DNA of 64,000 nt. It comes from Pseudogemmobacter sp044142105 (GTDB lineage Bacteria; Pseudomonadota; Alphaproteobacteria; Rhodobacterales; Rhodobacteraceae). Under the pieces are notes generated by a model. That model searched no databases and was not told the DNA's origin. It saw only the letters and a program-made list of their open reading frames with translations. Numbering within the stretch: position 1 is the stretch's first letter; every line of letters begins with the position of its first letter. Below, piece by piece: positions 8,042 through 16,779 of the stretch. The position numbers were made by a program, and so were the translations under genes. The DNA lies in NCBI RefSeq assembly GCF_044142105.1, contig NZ_JBGTYM010000002.1:619893-683892 (forward strand), written 5' to 3'.

Positions 8042-8953
8042 ATGGGCAGTACGAGCGACAGTCCGGCCATGACGCAATCCGCGTCGGCCGATGCGGAAGA
8101 CGAGTCTAGCGAACCCGCCGGACGCGGGTTCTTCGGGCGGCTACTCTCCGCCTTCACGCCGACCAATGATGAGCAAGCGGCCCCCGCGACGGCGCCGACT
8201 GCCGCTGCACCAAGTCTGGGTGCGCTGCGCCGCCTGCGGGTTGATGACGTGGCCATCCCTAAGACCGAAATCGTGGCCGTGCCCACCGACATCGGCAAAG
8301 ACGATCTGGTCGAAGTCTTCCGCAAACATGGTTTCAGCCGCGTCCCGGTCTACAAGGGCACGCTGGATCACCCGCAGGGCCTGGTGTTGCTGAAAGATCT
8401 TGCCCTCACCCATGGCTTCGGCGCGTCGGGCCGGTTCAGCCTTAAGCGCCTTCTCCGCCCGATCCTTTACGCGCCCCCGTCGATGCCGACGGGCGTTCTG
8501 CTGCAAAAGATGCAGAAAGAGCGGGCGCATATGGCGCTGGTGATCGACGAATATGGCGGGGTCGACGGGCTTGTCACCATCGAGGACCTGATCGAGACCG
8601 TCATCGGCGAGATCGAGGACGAGCATGACGAAGACGAAGGCGCGCTGTGGAAAGAGGAAAAGCCCGGTGTGATCCTTGCCCAGTCGCGCGCGCCGCTGGA
8701 AGAGCTGGAACAGGCGCTTGGCCTGCGCCTGCGCACCGGCGAGGAAGATGAGGAAATCGATACGCTGGGCGGGCTTGTCTTCCTGCGCACGGGCCGGGTG
8801 CCCGCGCGGGGCGAGGTGGTCAGCCATGAAAGCGGCGCGGAAATCGAGATCGTCGATGCCGATGCCCGGCGGATCAAGCGGCTGCGCGTGCGCCTGCCGG
8901 GTGTGCTTCCCGCCCCGGCCGAAGACCCTGACGCCGGCAGCACGGCCGGCTGA
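8042..8953 (+). CDS. corC: CorC/HlyC-family CBS domain protein
   Basis: A 303-residue cytosolic protein with two CBS domains (about residues 70-190) and a C-terminal CorC_HlyC FAD-like domain (SRAPLEELEQALGLRL onward). The N-terminal transmembrane DUF21 region of larger family members is missing, as in the CorC type. The family is linked to magnesium and cobalt efflux; the gene also accompanies lnt in most proteobacteria. The start at 8042 has AAAGGA 4-9 bases upstream; a second ATG at 8069 is possible. It overlaps no neighbour and is two bases from lnt, indicating one transcript. Confidence 0.88.
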   Translation: MGSTSDSPAMTQSASADAEDESSEPAGRGFFGRLLSAFTPTNDEQAAPATAPTAAAPSLGALRRLRVDDVAIPKTEIVAVPTDIGKDDLVEVFRKHGFSRVPVYKGTLDHPQGLVLLKDLALTHGFGASGRFSLKRLLRPILYAPPSMPTGVLLQKMQKERAHMALVIDEYGGVDGLVTIEDLIETVIGEIEDEHDEDEGALWKEEKPGVILAQSRAPLEELEQALGLRLRTGEEDEEIDTLGGLVFLRTGRVPARGEVVSHESGAEIEIVDADARRIKRLRVRLPGVLPAPAEDPDAGSTAG

Positions 8954-8955
8954 CG

Positions 8956-10440
8956 ATGCGGCGACCTGACTGGCGCGGCCTCGCCCGCGATTTCGCGCTG
9001 GGGGCGGTGCTTGCGCTGGGGCAGGCGCCGCTTGGCCTCTGGCCGGTCGCGCTGGTGGCGCTGGCGCTTGGCCTTGCCCGCATCTCATCCGCCCCCACGC
9101 CCCTGCGGGCCGCAGGGCGCGCGCTGGTCTTCGGTGGCGGGCATTTCTGTCTGGCGCTGTCCTGGATCGTGCAGCCCTTTCTGGTCGATGCTGCGGCGAC
9201 CGGCTGGATGGCCCCCTTTGCCCTGCCGATGCTGGGCTTTGGTCTGGCGCTGTTCTGGGCCGCCGCTGCCTGGGTGACGGCCCGGCTGCGGGGCGGGGCG
9301 CTGGGCCTTGCCATCACGCTGCCGCTGGCGGAACTGGCGCGCGGCCATGCGCTGACCGGCTTTCCCTGGGCCTTGCCTGGCCATATCTGGCTGGACACAC
9401 CGCTGATCCAGATGGGCGCGTTGGTCGGGGGCTATGGCTTGACCGCGCTGACGGTTCTGGCGGCGGCCCTTCCCGTCGCGCTTGGCCGTCGGGGGCTTGT
9501 GCTGGCGTCGCTTCTGGCGCTGGCCGCGTGTGGCTGGTCCTGGCACCGCCTGTCGCTGCCTGAACCTGCAGCCCCCGGTGGCACGTTCCGCATGGTCCAG
9601 CCTGCCATCGACCAGGCGCTGAAATGGGACCCGGACCGCGCCCGCGACAATTTTGGCACCTTGATCCGCCTCAGCCTGTCCGGACCGCCGCCCGATCTGG
9701 TGATCTGGCCCGAAACCGCCGTGCCCTACACGGTGGAACCCGGCAACAGCGCCGCGGTGGCGATCGCCGACACGATCGGCGCGCCCGTGGCCGCCGGGGC
9801 GCAGCGGGTTGAAGGGCCGCTGGCCTGGAACAGCCTTGTCCTCTTCGGCCCGGATGGCAGGTTCCAGGCGACCTATGACAAGACCCACCTCGTCCCCTTT
9901 GGCGAATATGTCCCTCTGGGCGAAGCCGCGCTGGACATTTTCGATGTGACAGAGTTTTCCGCCCGCGCCGGGGCGACCTATTCGGCGGGAACCCGGGTCC
10001 ATCCCGTGGATTTCGGCCCGGGCCTTGGCCTTGCGCGGGTGCTGATCTGCTATGAGGCGATCTTCCCCGGCGAGGTCGCCAGCCCCGGACCGCGCCCGGG
10101 CTGGATGCTGCAGGTCACAAATGATGCCTGGTTCGGCACCCTGACAGGCCCTTACCAGCATTTCGCCATCACCCGCCTGCGCGCGGTTGAGCAGGGACTA
10201 CCGCTGGTGCGCGTTGCCAATACCGGCATCTCGGCCGTGGTGGATGCACGGGGCCGCATCGCCCGCGATGCGGCTGGGGCCGCCCTTCTCTTGCCGCTGG
10301 GCGTTCGCGCCACGCTTGACGCAGCCTTGCCCGGCGCGCTTCCTGCGCCGCCCTACGCGAAGACGGGGGATGCGCCGCTCCTCTTCCTGTTGCTGGCCGG
10401 GCTCGGCCTTCTCGCCTGGCGGGCGCGCGCGCCGCGATAG
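8956..10440 (+). CDS. lnt: Apolipoprotein N-acyltransferase
   Basis: Inner-membrane enzyme that adds the third acyl chain to the N-terminal cysteine of lipoproteins, so that they can be sent to the outer membrane. The 494 residues comprise several N-terminal membrane helices, a nitrilase-like periplasmic domain from about residue 205, and a final helix. Catalytic triad regions are visible: VIWPETAVPY (Glu), YDKTHLVPFGEY (Lys) and VLICYEAIFP (Cys). Its clients here include pal and the lipoprotein at 5749. It closes the phoH-ybeY-corC-lnt group. Confidence 0.96.
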   Translation: MRRPDWRGLARDFALGAVLALGQAPLGLWPVALVALALGLARISSAPTPLRAAGRALVFGGGHFCLALSWIVQPFLVDAAATGWMAPFALPMLGFGLALFWAAAAWVTARLRGGALGLAITLPLAELARGHALTGFPWALPGHIWLDTPLIQMGALVGGYGLTALTVLAAALPVALGRRGLVLASLLALAACGWSWHRLSLPEPAAPGGTFRMVQPAIDQALKWDPDRARDNFGTLIRLSLSGPPPDLVIWPETAVPYTVEPGNSAAVAIADTIGAPVAAGAQRVEGPLAWNSLVLFGPDGRFQATYDKTHLVPFGEYVPLGEAALDIFDVTEFSARAGATYSAGTRVHPVDFGPGLGLARVLICYEAIFPGEVASPGPRPGWMLQVTNDAWFGTLTGPYQHFAITRLRAVEQGLPLVRVANTGISAVVDARGRIARDAAGAALLLPLGVRATLDAALPGALPAPPYAKTGDAPLLFLLLAGLGLLAWRARAPR

Positions 10441-10482
10441 GCCTTGCCTGTTCCGCCCCCGCCGCGTAAGCCCGTGGCGCAA

Positions 10483-10526
10483 CCGTCACAACGGCTTCCT
10501 GGCGTGACGGGTTTATCAACGGAGCA
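10483..10526 (+). promoter_or_regulatory. SAM/SAH riboswitch upstream of metK
   Basis: A 7-bp stem (CCGTCAC 10483-10489 with GTGACGG 10504-10510) closes a loop AACGGCTTCCTGGC, and GGAGCA at 10521-10526 can form the pseudoknot with the loop. This matches the known SAM/SAH riboswitch consensus of Rhodobacterales, where the GGAG is also the Shine-Dalgarno sequence. Ligand binding would therefore hide the ribosome site of metK, whose ATG is 7 bases downstream. Confidence 0.92.
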
Positions 10527-10533
10527 AATACCC

Positions 10534-11700
10534 ATGAGCCGGAACAACTATGTCTTCACCTCCGAATCCGTTTCGGAGGGGCATCCCGACAAGCTGTGCG
10601 ACCGCGTGTCGGACGCTGTGCTGGACGCGTTTCTGACCGAAGAGGCCAATGCCCGCGTCGCCTGCGAGACCTTCGCCACCACCGGCCGCGTCGTTGTTGG
10701 CGGCGAAGTGGGGCTGAGCGACAAGAAGGCGCTCAAGCACATGATGGACAAGGTCGAAGACATCGTCCGCCATTGCGTCAAGGATATCGGCTACGAGCAG
10801 GACGAATTCCACTGGAAGACGCTGAAAGTGCAGAACTATCTGCACAAGCAATCGGCGCATATCGCGCAAGGCGTGGATAAGGACGGCGCAGGCGACCAGG
10901 GCATCATGTTCGGCTATGCCTGCCGCGAAACGCCCGAGCTCATGCCCGCCCCGATCCAATATGCGCACGCGATCCTGCGCCGTCTGGCCGAGGCCCGGAA
11001 GTCGGGCAAGGAAAAGACCCTCGGTCCCGACGCCAAGTCGCAGCTTTCCCTGCGCTATGAAGATGGCAAGCCGGTCGAAGTGACCTCGATCGTGCTCTCG
11101 CACCAGCATCTCGACGAAAGCCAGACCTCGGATGACATCCGCGCCATCGTCGAACCCTATATCCGCGAGATCCTGCCCTCGGGCTGGATCTCCGACAAGA
11201 CCGAATGGTGGGTCAACCCGACCGGCAGATTCGTCATCGGCGGGCCGGATGGCGACGCGGGCCTCACGGGCCGAAAGATCATCGTCGACACCTATGGTGG
11301 TGCCGCTCCGCATGGCGGCGGCGCCTTCTCGGGCAAGGATCCCACCAAGGTCGACCGTTCCGCCGCCTATGCCGCGCGCTACCTTGCCAAGAACGTCGTC
11401 GCGGCGGGCTTGGCCGACCGCTGCACCCTCCAGGTCTCCTACGCCATTGGCGTGGCCAAGCCGCTGTCGATCTATGTCGACACTCATGGCACCGGCAAGG
11501 TCGATGCGGCGCAGATCGAACGCGCCGCGATGGAATGCATGGACCTGACCCCGCGCGGGATCCGCACCCATCTGAACCTCACCAAGCCGATCTATGCCCG
11601 CACCGCCGCCTATGGCCATTTCGGCCGCGCGCCGACCGAAGATGGCGGCTTCTCCTGGGAGAAGACCGATCTGGTCGAGGCGCTGAAGAAGGCGGTCTGA
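10534..11700 (+). CDS. metK: S-adenosylmethionine synthetase
   Basis: Makes S-adenosylmethionine from methionine and ATP. The 388-residue product begins with the family's SRNNYVFTSESVSEGHPDKL, contains the ATP-binding segment GAGDQGIMFGYA near residue 120 and the glycine-rich GGGAFSGKDPTKVDRSAAY near residue 264. Translation is predicted to be repressed by SAM through the preceding riboswitch, which contains the ribosome site. The gene follows lnt by 93 bp. Confidence 0.98.
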   Translation: MSRNNYVFTSESVSEGHPDKLCDRVSDAVLDAFLTEEANARVACETFATTGRVVVGGEVGLSDKKALKHMMDKVEDIVRHCVKDIGYEQDEFHWKTLKVQNYLHKQSAHIAQGVDKDGAGDQGIMFGYACRETPELMPAPIQYAHAILRRLAEARKSGKEKTLGPDAKSQLSLRYEDGKPVEVTSIVLSHQHLDESQTSDDIRAIVEPYIREILPSGWISDKTEWWVNPTGRFVIGGPDGDAGLTGRKIIVDTYGGAAPHGGGAFSGKDPTKVDRSAAYAARYLAKNVVAAGLADRCTLQVSYAIGVAKPLSIYVDTHGTGKVDAAQIERAAMECMDLTPRGIRTHLNLTKPIYARTAAYGHFGRAPTEDGGFSWEKTDLVEALKKAV

Positions 11701-11719
11701 TCCTCAGCCGGGGAAGGCC

Positions 11720-12166
11720 ATGTCCACGACGTTGCGGGATGCCGCGATCATGCTCATGGCGGGGATCGGAATCCCGATCCTCGCCGTCCTCAACAGCCAG
11801 CTCGGCGCCCGGATCGGCGCGCCGGTCGCGGCGGCGGTGACGCTTTTCCTCGTCGCGCTGACGGTTGCTTGCGTCACGCTGCTCCTGTCCGGCCAGGCCT
11901 ATGGCTTTGCCCGCATGGTGGGCCAACCCTGGTATCTTTTCCTCGGCGGGCTGTTCGTCGCCTTCTACGTTCTGTCCGTCACCTGGGTCGCCCCCCGCTT
12001 CGGTGTCGGCAATGCCGTGTTCTGCGTTCTGCTGGGCCAGATGTTCGCCGCCGCGCTGATCGACCATTTCGGCCTGTTCGGCGCGCAGATCCACCCGATC
12101 ACCCTGTCCCGCGGCCTTGGCATCGCGGCGATGGTCGTCGGCCTCGCTCTGATCCAGCTCGGCTGA
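11720..12166 (+). CDS. DMT-family membrane protein (DUF606/YdcZ type)
   Basis: A 148-residue integral membrane protein with five hydrophobic segments, the half-size unit of the YdcZ/DUF606 branch of the drug/metabolite transporter superfamily. Typical features are the N-terminal AVLNSQLGARIGAPVAAAVTLF segment split around residue 25 and YVLSVTWVAPRFGVGNAVF near residue 84. Such proteins are thought to act as dimers; the substrate is unknown. GGGGAAGG precedes the ATG. It lies 19 bp after metK and might read through from it, but no functional tie to SAM is evident. Confidence 0.8.
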   Translation: MSTTLRDAAIMLMAGIGIPILAVLNSQLGARIGAPVAAAVTLFLVALTVACVTLLLSGQAYGFARMVGQPWYLFLGGLFVAFYVLSVTWVAPRFGVGNAVFCVLLGQMFAAALIDHFGLFGAQIHPITLSRGLGIAAMVVGLALIQLG

Positions 12167-12244
12167 CCGGGGGCTGCGCTGCCGCCTTGCCGCGGCGCGC
12201 CGCCGGGCCTAGCATAGCGGCGCAGGTACAGCCGAGGCCGCCCC

Positions 12245-12709
12245 ATGACCGCAACCGATGTCTCTGGTCTGACCCAGCTTGGCGGCAAGACTGAACTGCC
12301 CGCCTCGCCCGAGGCGGCCGTGCTGGAAAAGGTCCCCGCCGGCCATGCGGGCAGCCTTTACCTTGTCCGCTTCACCGCGCCTGAATTCACCTCGCTCTGC
12401 CCGATGACCGGCCAGCCCGATTTCGCCCATATCGTCATCGACTACGCGCCCCGCGACTGGCTGGTAGAATCGAAATCCCTCAAGCTCTACCTTCACAGCT
12501 TCCGCAATCACGGCGCCTTCCACGAGGATTGCACGCTCGACATCGGCAAGCGTCTGACGGCGCTTCTTGACCCGGTCTGGCTGCGCATCGGCGCCTATTG
12601 GTATCCGCGTGGCGGCATCCCGATCGACGTCTTCTGGCAGACCGGCATGCCGCCCGAGGGGCTCTGGCTGCCCGATCAGGGCGTGCCGACCTATCGGGGG
12701 CGCGGCTGA
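12245..12709 (+). CDS. queF: NADPH-dependent preQ0 reductase
   Basis: Reduces 7-cyano-7-deazaguanine to preQ1 in queuosine biosynthesis. The 154-residue product is the single-domain (YkvM) type. The catalytic cysteine lies in FTSLCPMTGQPDF (residues about 43-55), and the family NADPH motif ESKSLKLYLHSFRNHGAFHE is at residues 77-96. The ATG is at 12245. It overlaps the following VOC gene by one base (TGATG), indicating translational coupling. queC, queD and queE are not in the window. Confidence 0.95.
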   Translation: MTATDVSGLTQLGGKTELPASPEAAVLEKVPAGHAGSLYLVRFTAPEFTSLCPMTGQPDFAHIVIDYAPRDWLVESKSLKLYLHSFRNHGAFHEDCTLDIGKRLTALLDPVWLRIGAYWYPRGGIPIDVFWQTGMPPEGLWLPDQGVPTYRGRG

Positions 12710-13164
12710 TGGGCAAGGGTCACGCCCCCGCGCCCTGGGCCAATGGGCTGTATGAGATCATGGTCACGGATTTCCCCCGCAGCTTCGCCTTCTGGACCGA
12801 AGTGTTGGGGTTCGAGCCGACCTTCCAGCGTCCCGAACAGAAGCTTGCGCATCTGACCCATCCGCATGGCGCCCCGCATGGCGCGCAGATGATGCTGTAT
12901 GAACGCGATGGCGATTGGGAGGTGGCCCCGATGCAGGCCCCCTTCGGGCGCGGCGCGGTGTTGCAGGTCTTTGTCGACGATATGTCCAAGGTCGCCGCGC
13001 GCGTCACAGCGGCGGGCCTGCCCTTTTATGTCGAGCCGCGCGAGAAATGGCGCGACTGGGGCGATTGCCTGGGCGGCCAGCGCGAATTTCTGGTGCAGGA
13101 TCCCGATGGGTATCTGGTCATGGTGGCCGAACGGCTTGGCACAAGGCCCTTGCCCGCAGCCTGA
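12709..13164 (+). CDS. VOC (glyoxalase/bleomycin resistance) superfamily protein
   Basis: A 151-residue protein with two beta-alpha-beta-beta-beta units: MVTDFPRSFAFWTEVLGFEP near the N-terminus, and QREFLVQDPDGYLVMVAERL near residue 125 with the typical metal-site glutamate or aspartate region. Members of this fold include dioxygenases, isomerases and bleomycin-binding proteins; the specific role cannot be told. The start codon overlaps the queF stop, so the two are probably cotranscribed. It ends 102 bp before the convergent MFS gene. Confidence 0.8.
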   Translation: MGKGHAPAPWANGLYEIMVTDFPRSFAFWTEVLGFEPTFQRPEQKLAHLTHPHGAPHGAQMMLYERDGDWEVAPMQAPFGRGAVLQVFVDDMSKVAARVTAAGLPFYVEPREKWRDWGDCLGGQREFLVQDPDGYLVMVAERLGTRPLPAA

Positions 13165-13266
13165 CCCCGGCCGTTTTCACCCCGGCATGAACACTCTGCC
13201 GGCGGTCCGGCGGCGTGCAAGAACCCTCTTAGGTCTGGCCATGCGCCGCGCGGCAGGATTTGGCCA

Positions 13267-14439
13267 TCACGCGCTGCCCATGCCCGTTAGCCGCCCGCGC
13301 AAAGCAAGGACCGACAGGCACAGAAGCAGTGCCCCCGTATTGGCCAGAAGCGCCGTCACCAGCCCTGCGGCCTCGACCAGAAGGCCCAGTCCCATGGTCC
13401 CCAGCGTCGCCAGACCCCAGATCGCGGTCTGATCTATGCCGATCAGCAGCGCCCGGTCCCGGGCCGGGGCCTCGCGCAGATAGGCGCCATAGACCAGCGC
13501 CTTGCCCAGCCCGTTCATCCCCAACACGCCAAGCGCAAGCAGATAGGCGGCAAAGCCCGGCATCAGGGGCAGGGCCGCGAACAACAGCGCCATCGCCGCC
13601 CAGACCGCCAGCGCCAGTGCGCCGGGGCGGCGGATGCGATGCGACAGCCGCGTGGCCGTAGCCGAGGCGGCAATCGCCCCGATCCAGCCCACGACACCCA
13701 CAAGTCCGATCAGTCCTTCCTGCTGCGGATACCAGGTCCGCAGCATCAGCGGCTGAAAGACATAGAAAGCCGGGATCATGAATAGGCCCAGCACGGCGCT
13801 GGACAGAAGGATGTCGAAGCTGCGGGGATGCGCCCGGAAATGTGCCGCGAGCCGCCCCGGCGCGGCAGCCCCACTTGGTTGCGACACAGGGCGGGGCGCG
13901 CGCGGGTGGCGCAAGAGCAACAGCGCGCTCGCCGCCATCAGCAGGCCATTGGCGATGAACCCGCCCATGGCCGACAGCACGGGCAGGGCCAGCGTCGCCG
14001 CATTACCGCTCAGCTTCGCGACATTGTGCACGGTCGCGGCCAGAAGCGCGTTCTTCGTGGCAGGCGCCGGGGTCGCCTCGGGGATGAACGTGTCGATGGC
14101 CGGGTTGGCGATGGCGCTCAGAAAGCCCGAAAGCAGGCAATAGGCGGCGAAGAGCGGGCCGTTGAAACCAAAGGCCGGGTCGGTCAGCCCGTAAAGACCC
14201 AGCGACAGCGCGAAAAGCCCGGTCGAAGCCGCGAAACTTGTCCGCGCGCCGACCCGGTCGGTCACGCTGCCGCCAAGCGCGGTGAAGAGCAGGAAGGGGA
14301 TCAGTTGCAGCGACTGGTAAAAGCCGATCTCGGCCGGTGACAGGCGGGCATGGAAGGCCATGTACCACATGAGGAGCACGGTCTGGAAACCCTCGCCGCA
14401 ATGCCACAGGCCATAGGCGGGGAAAAAGGTATTGCGCAT
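13267..14439 (-). CDS. Major facilitator superfamily transporter
   Basis: A 390-residue membrane protein with about twelve hydrophobic helices. The inter-helix 2-3 signature is GGSVTDRVGART near residue 60, and the second half begins after a basic cytoplasmic loop (HFRAHPRSFD). The start at 14439 (MRNTFFPAYGLW) is preferred because upstream in-frame codons encode no helix or ribosome site. Substrate unknown; MFS exporters of this size are often drug or metabolite efflux pumps. It is divergent from trmB across a 221-bp region that holds a 17-bp palindrome. Confidence 0.85.
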   Translation of the reverse strand: MRNTFFPAYGLWHCGEGFQTVLLMWYMAFHARLSPAEIGFYQSLQLIPFLLFTALGGSVTDRVGARTSFAASTGLFALSLGLYGLTDPAFGFNGPLFAAYCLLSGFLSAIANPAIDTFIPEATPAPATKNALLAATVHNVAKLSGNAATLALPVLSAMGGFIANGLLMAASALLLLRHPRAPRPVSQPSGAAAPGRLAAHFRAHPRSFDILLSSAVLGLFMIPAFYVFQPLMLRTWYPQQEGLIGLVGVVGWIGAIAASATATRLSHRIRRPGALALAVWAAMALLFAALPLMPGFAAYLLALGVLGMNGLGKALVYGAYLREAPARDRALLIGIDQTAIWGLATLGTMGLGLLVEAAGLVTALLANTGALLLCLSVLALRGRLTGMGSA

Positions 14440-14604
14440 CTGGGGTCCTGGCTGACCGGGCGAGACTGCCGGGCAAAGCCTGTGCCGTCCAGCGCGATCT
14501 TGCATCCGTGGCAACCGCTCTCACAGGTACCCGCCACGGGAGGCAGGCGTTAACAAAGGGTAAAATGGGATTCGTAAGCGATTGATATTGTTTGAGTCGT
14601 ATCT

Positions 14605-14621
14605 TGTCCCACCGTGAGACA
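14605..14621. promoter_or_regulatory. 17-bp palindrome, copy 1 (upstream of trmB)
   Basis: TGTCCCACCGTGAGACA, a dyad of two 8-base arms around one central base with a single mismatched pair. It lies 39 bases before the trmB start codon in the MFS/trmB divergent gap, and a second copy follows aroA. It looks like an operator for an unidentified regulator. Confidence 0.6.
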
Positions 14622-14660
14622 TCTTGACCCCTTCCCGAAGCGGGGCTAGGGGCGCGGCCC

Positions 14661-15371
14661 ATGAGCGACGCCGCCCCCCCCAACACGCCCGCCAGCCCGC
14701 GCCGGAACTTCTATGGCCGCATCCATGGCAAGACCCTGCGGGCCAGCCAGAAATCCTATCTGGCCGAGGATCTGGAACCCCTGCGCCTCAAGGGCGTGAC
14801 CGCCGAGGAGAACCCCGCGCGGGTGACCCCCGACCTGTCCTTCGCCGCGGGCAAGCCCCTCTGGCTCGAGGTCGGCTTCGGCGGCGGCGAGCATCTGGTC
14901 CATATGGCCGCCCGCTACCCGGATGTGGCCCTGATCGGGGCCGAGCCCTTCGTCAATGGCATCGCCATGCTTCTGGGCAAGATCCGGGCGGCGGGGGTCG
15001 CGAACCTGGCCCTCCACCCCGGCGACGTGCGCGACCTCTTCGACGTGCTGCCCCCGGCCAGCCTGCAAAGGGTCTTCCTCAACTATCCCGACCCCTGGCC
15101 CAAGGCCCGCCACCACCGCCGTCGCTTCGTGACGCCGGACTACCTTCAGGCGCTGGCCCGGGTGACCGCGCCGGGCGCCGAGTTCCGGGTGGCGACCGAC
15201 ATTCCCGACTATGTCCGTCAGACCCTGGAAGAGGTGCCGCAGGCGGGCTTCGTGCTGGAGCGTCAGGCGGGCCAGGGCGGGGCCTGGCAGGACTGGCTCT
15301 CGACCCGCTATGAACAGAAGGCCCTGCGCGAGGGCCGTTTGCCGCACTACCTGACCTTCCGCCGCCTCTAG
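14661..15371 (+). CDS. trmB: tRNA (guanine-N7-)-methyltransferase
   Basis: Methylates G46 in the variable loop of tRNAs. The 236-residue product has the SAM-binding motif WLEVGFGGGEHLVHMA near residue 72 and the TrmB signature NYPDPWPKARHHRRRF near residue 144, where the Asp and basic residues act in catalysis and tRNA binding. The start at 14661 precedes a conserved basic N-terminus (RRNFYGRIHGKTLRASQKSY). It probably heads a transcript with aroA, 54 bp downstream. Confidence 0.95.
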   Translation: MSDAAPPNTPASPRRNFYGRIHGKTLRASQKSYLAEDLEPLRLKGVTAEENPARVTPDLSFAAGKPLWLEVGFGGGEHLVHMAARYPDVALIGAEPFVNGIAMLLGKIRAAGVANLALHPGDVRDLFDVLPPASLQRVFLNYPDPWPKARHHRRRFVTPDYLQALARVTAPGAEFRVATDIPDYVRQTLEEVPQAGFVLERQAGQGGAWQDWLSTRYEQKALREGRLPHYLTFRRL

Positions 15372-15425
15372 AAGCCCCGCCCTGCTTGCGCTATCAGGCG
15401 GCGGGTGCGCGAGGGGAGACGACAG

Positions 15426-16772
15426 ATGTCCGGCCATGGTGAAGCTCAACCGATGATCTCGGCCGCCTGCGGGCCGCTGACAGGCACGGCCGAAGTGCCG
15501 GGCGACAAGTCGATCAGCCACCGCGCGCTGATCTTCGGTGCCATGGCGGTGGGCGAGACCAGGATCACGGGGCTTCTGGAAGGCCAGGACGTGCTGGACA
15601 CGGCCTCGGCCATGCGCGCCTTCGGTGCGCAGGTGACGCGCCATGGCGAGGGCGCCTGGAGCGTGCATGGCGTCGGTGTGGGCGGGTTCTCGGAACCGGC
15701 CGACGTGATCGACTGCGGCAATTCCGGCACCGGCGTGCGGCTGATCATGGGGACCATGGCGACGACCCCGATCACCGCGACCTTCACTGGCGATGCGTCC
15801 TTGCGCAAGCGCCCGATGGGGCGGGTGACCGATCCCCTGTCGCTGTTCGGCACCCAGGCCTATGGCCGCAAGGGCGGGCGCCTGCCGATGACCGTGGTCG
15901 GCGCCGCCGATCCGGTGCCGGTGCGCTATGCCCTGCCGGTCGCCAGTGCGCAGGTGAAGTCGGCCGTCCTCTTGGCCGGGCTGAACGCGCCGGGCGAGAC
16001 GGTGGTGATCGAGAAAGAGCCGACCCGCGACCATTCCGAACGGATGCTGCTGGGCTTTGGCGCCCAGCTTCACGTCGAGAAGGGCCGCGAGGGCCATGTC
16101 ATCACCCTGACCGGCCGACCCGAGCTGCGGCCGCAGAGCGTGGCGGTGCCGCGTGACCCGTCCAGCGCCGCCTTCCCCGTCTGCGCCGCGCTGATCGTGC
16201 CGGGGTCCGATATCACCGTGCCGGGCGTCAGCCAGAACCTGACGCGCAACGGCCTTTATCTGACGCTGGTCGAGATGGGGGCGCTGATCGAGTTCCAGAA
16301 CCCCCGCGAAGAAGGGGGCGAGCCGGTGGCCGACCTGCGCGTCCGCTTCAGCCCCGACATGAAGGGCATCGAAGTGCCGCCCGAACGCGCGCCCAGCATG
16401 ATCGACGAATACCCGATCCTTTCGGTCGTCGCCTCTTTCGCATCGGGCCGCACGGTGATGCGCGGCGTCAAGGAGTTGCGCGTCAAGGAAAGCGACCGGA
16501 TCGACGCCATGGCGCGCGGGCTTGAGGCCTGCGGCGTCACGGTCGAAGAGGAAGAGGACGTGCTGATCGTTCAGGGCATGGGGCCGGGCGGCATGCCGGG
16601 CGGGGCGACCTGCGCCACCCATCTGGATCACCGCATCGCCATGAGCTTCCTCGTCGCCGGAATGGCAGCGAAGGCCGAGATCGCGGTCGATGACGGCTCG
16701 CCCATCGTCACCTCCTTCCCGATCTTCGAGGGGCTGATGAACGGGTTGGGCGCGGCGGTGCGGCGGGGCTGA
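15426..16772 (+). CDS. aroA: 3-phosphoshikimate 1-carboxyvinyltransferase (EPSP synthase)
   Basis: Sixth step of the shikimate pathway, joining shikimate-3-phosphate and PEP. The 448-residue product is of the class II (CP4-like) type: PGDKSISHRALIFG near residue 25, ETRITGLLEGQDVLDTA near residue 44, SAQVKSAVLLAGLN near 175, RAPSMIDEYPIL near 320 and the C-terminal THLDHRIAMSFLVAGMAA. At the position of the CP4 Ala100 (NAATG) it has Gly101 in NSGTG. GAGGGGAG upstream fixes the start at 15426. In relatives aroA is followed by cmk; here a reverse-strand bchE-like gene lies between. Confidence 0.96.
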   Translation: MSGHGEAQPMISAACGPLTGTAEVPGDKSISHRALIFGAMAVGETRITGLLEGQDVLDTASAMRAFGAQVTRHGEGAWSVHGVGVGGFSEPADVIDCGNSGTGVRLIMGTMATTPITATFTGDASLRKRPMGRVTDPLSLFGTQAYGRKGGRLPMTVVGAADPVPVRYALPVASAQVKSAVLLAGLNAPGETVVIEKEPTRDHSERMLLGFGAQLHVEKGREGHVITLTGRPELRPQSVAVPRDPSSAAFPVCAALIVPGSDITVPGVSQNLTRNGLYLTLVEMGALIEFQNPREEGGEPVADLRVRFSPDMKGIEVPPERAPSMIDEYPILSVVASFASGRTVMRGVKELRVKESDRIDAMARGLEACGVTVEEEEDVLIVQGMGPGGMPGGATCATHLDHRIAMSFLVAGMAAKAEIAVDDGSPIVTSFPIFEGLMNGLGAAVRRG

Positions 16773-16779
16773 TTGCCCC

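Noticed and set aside
14550..14566. TTAACAAAGGGTAAAA as a CtrA site
   Set aside because: Only one half matches TTAA-N7-TTAAC; the second half is wrong and there is no supporting cell-cycle context.
14605..14621. The trmB palindrome as a parS centromere site
   Set aside because: parS is a 16-bp even palindrome TGTTTCACGTGAAACA; here the centre has an extra base and the outer arms differ, so ParB binding is not supported.
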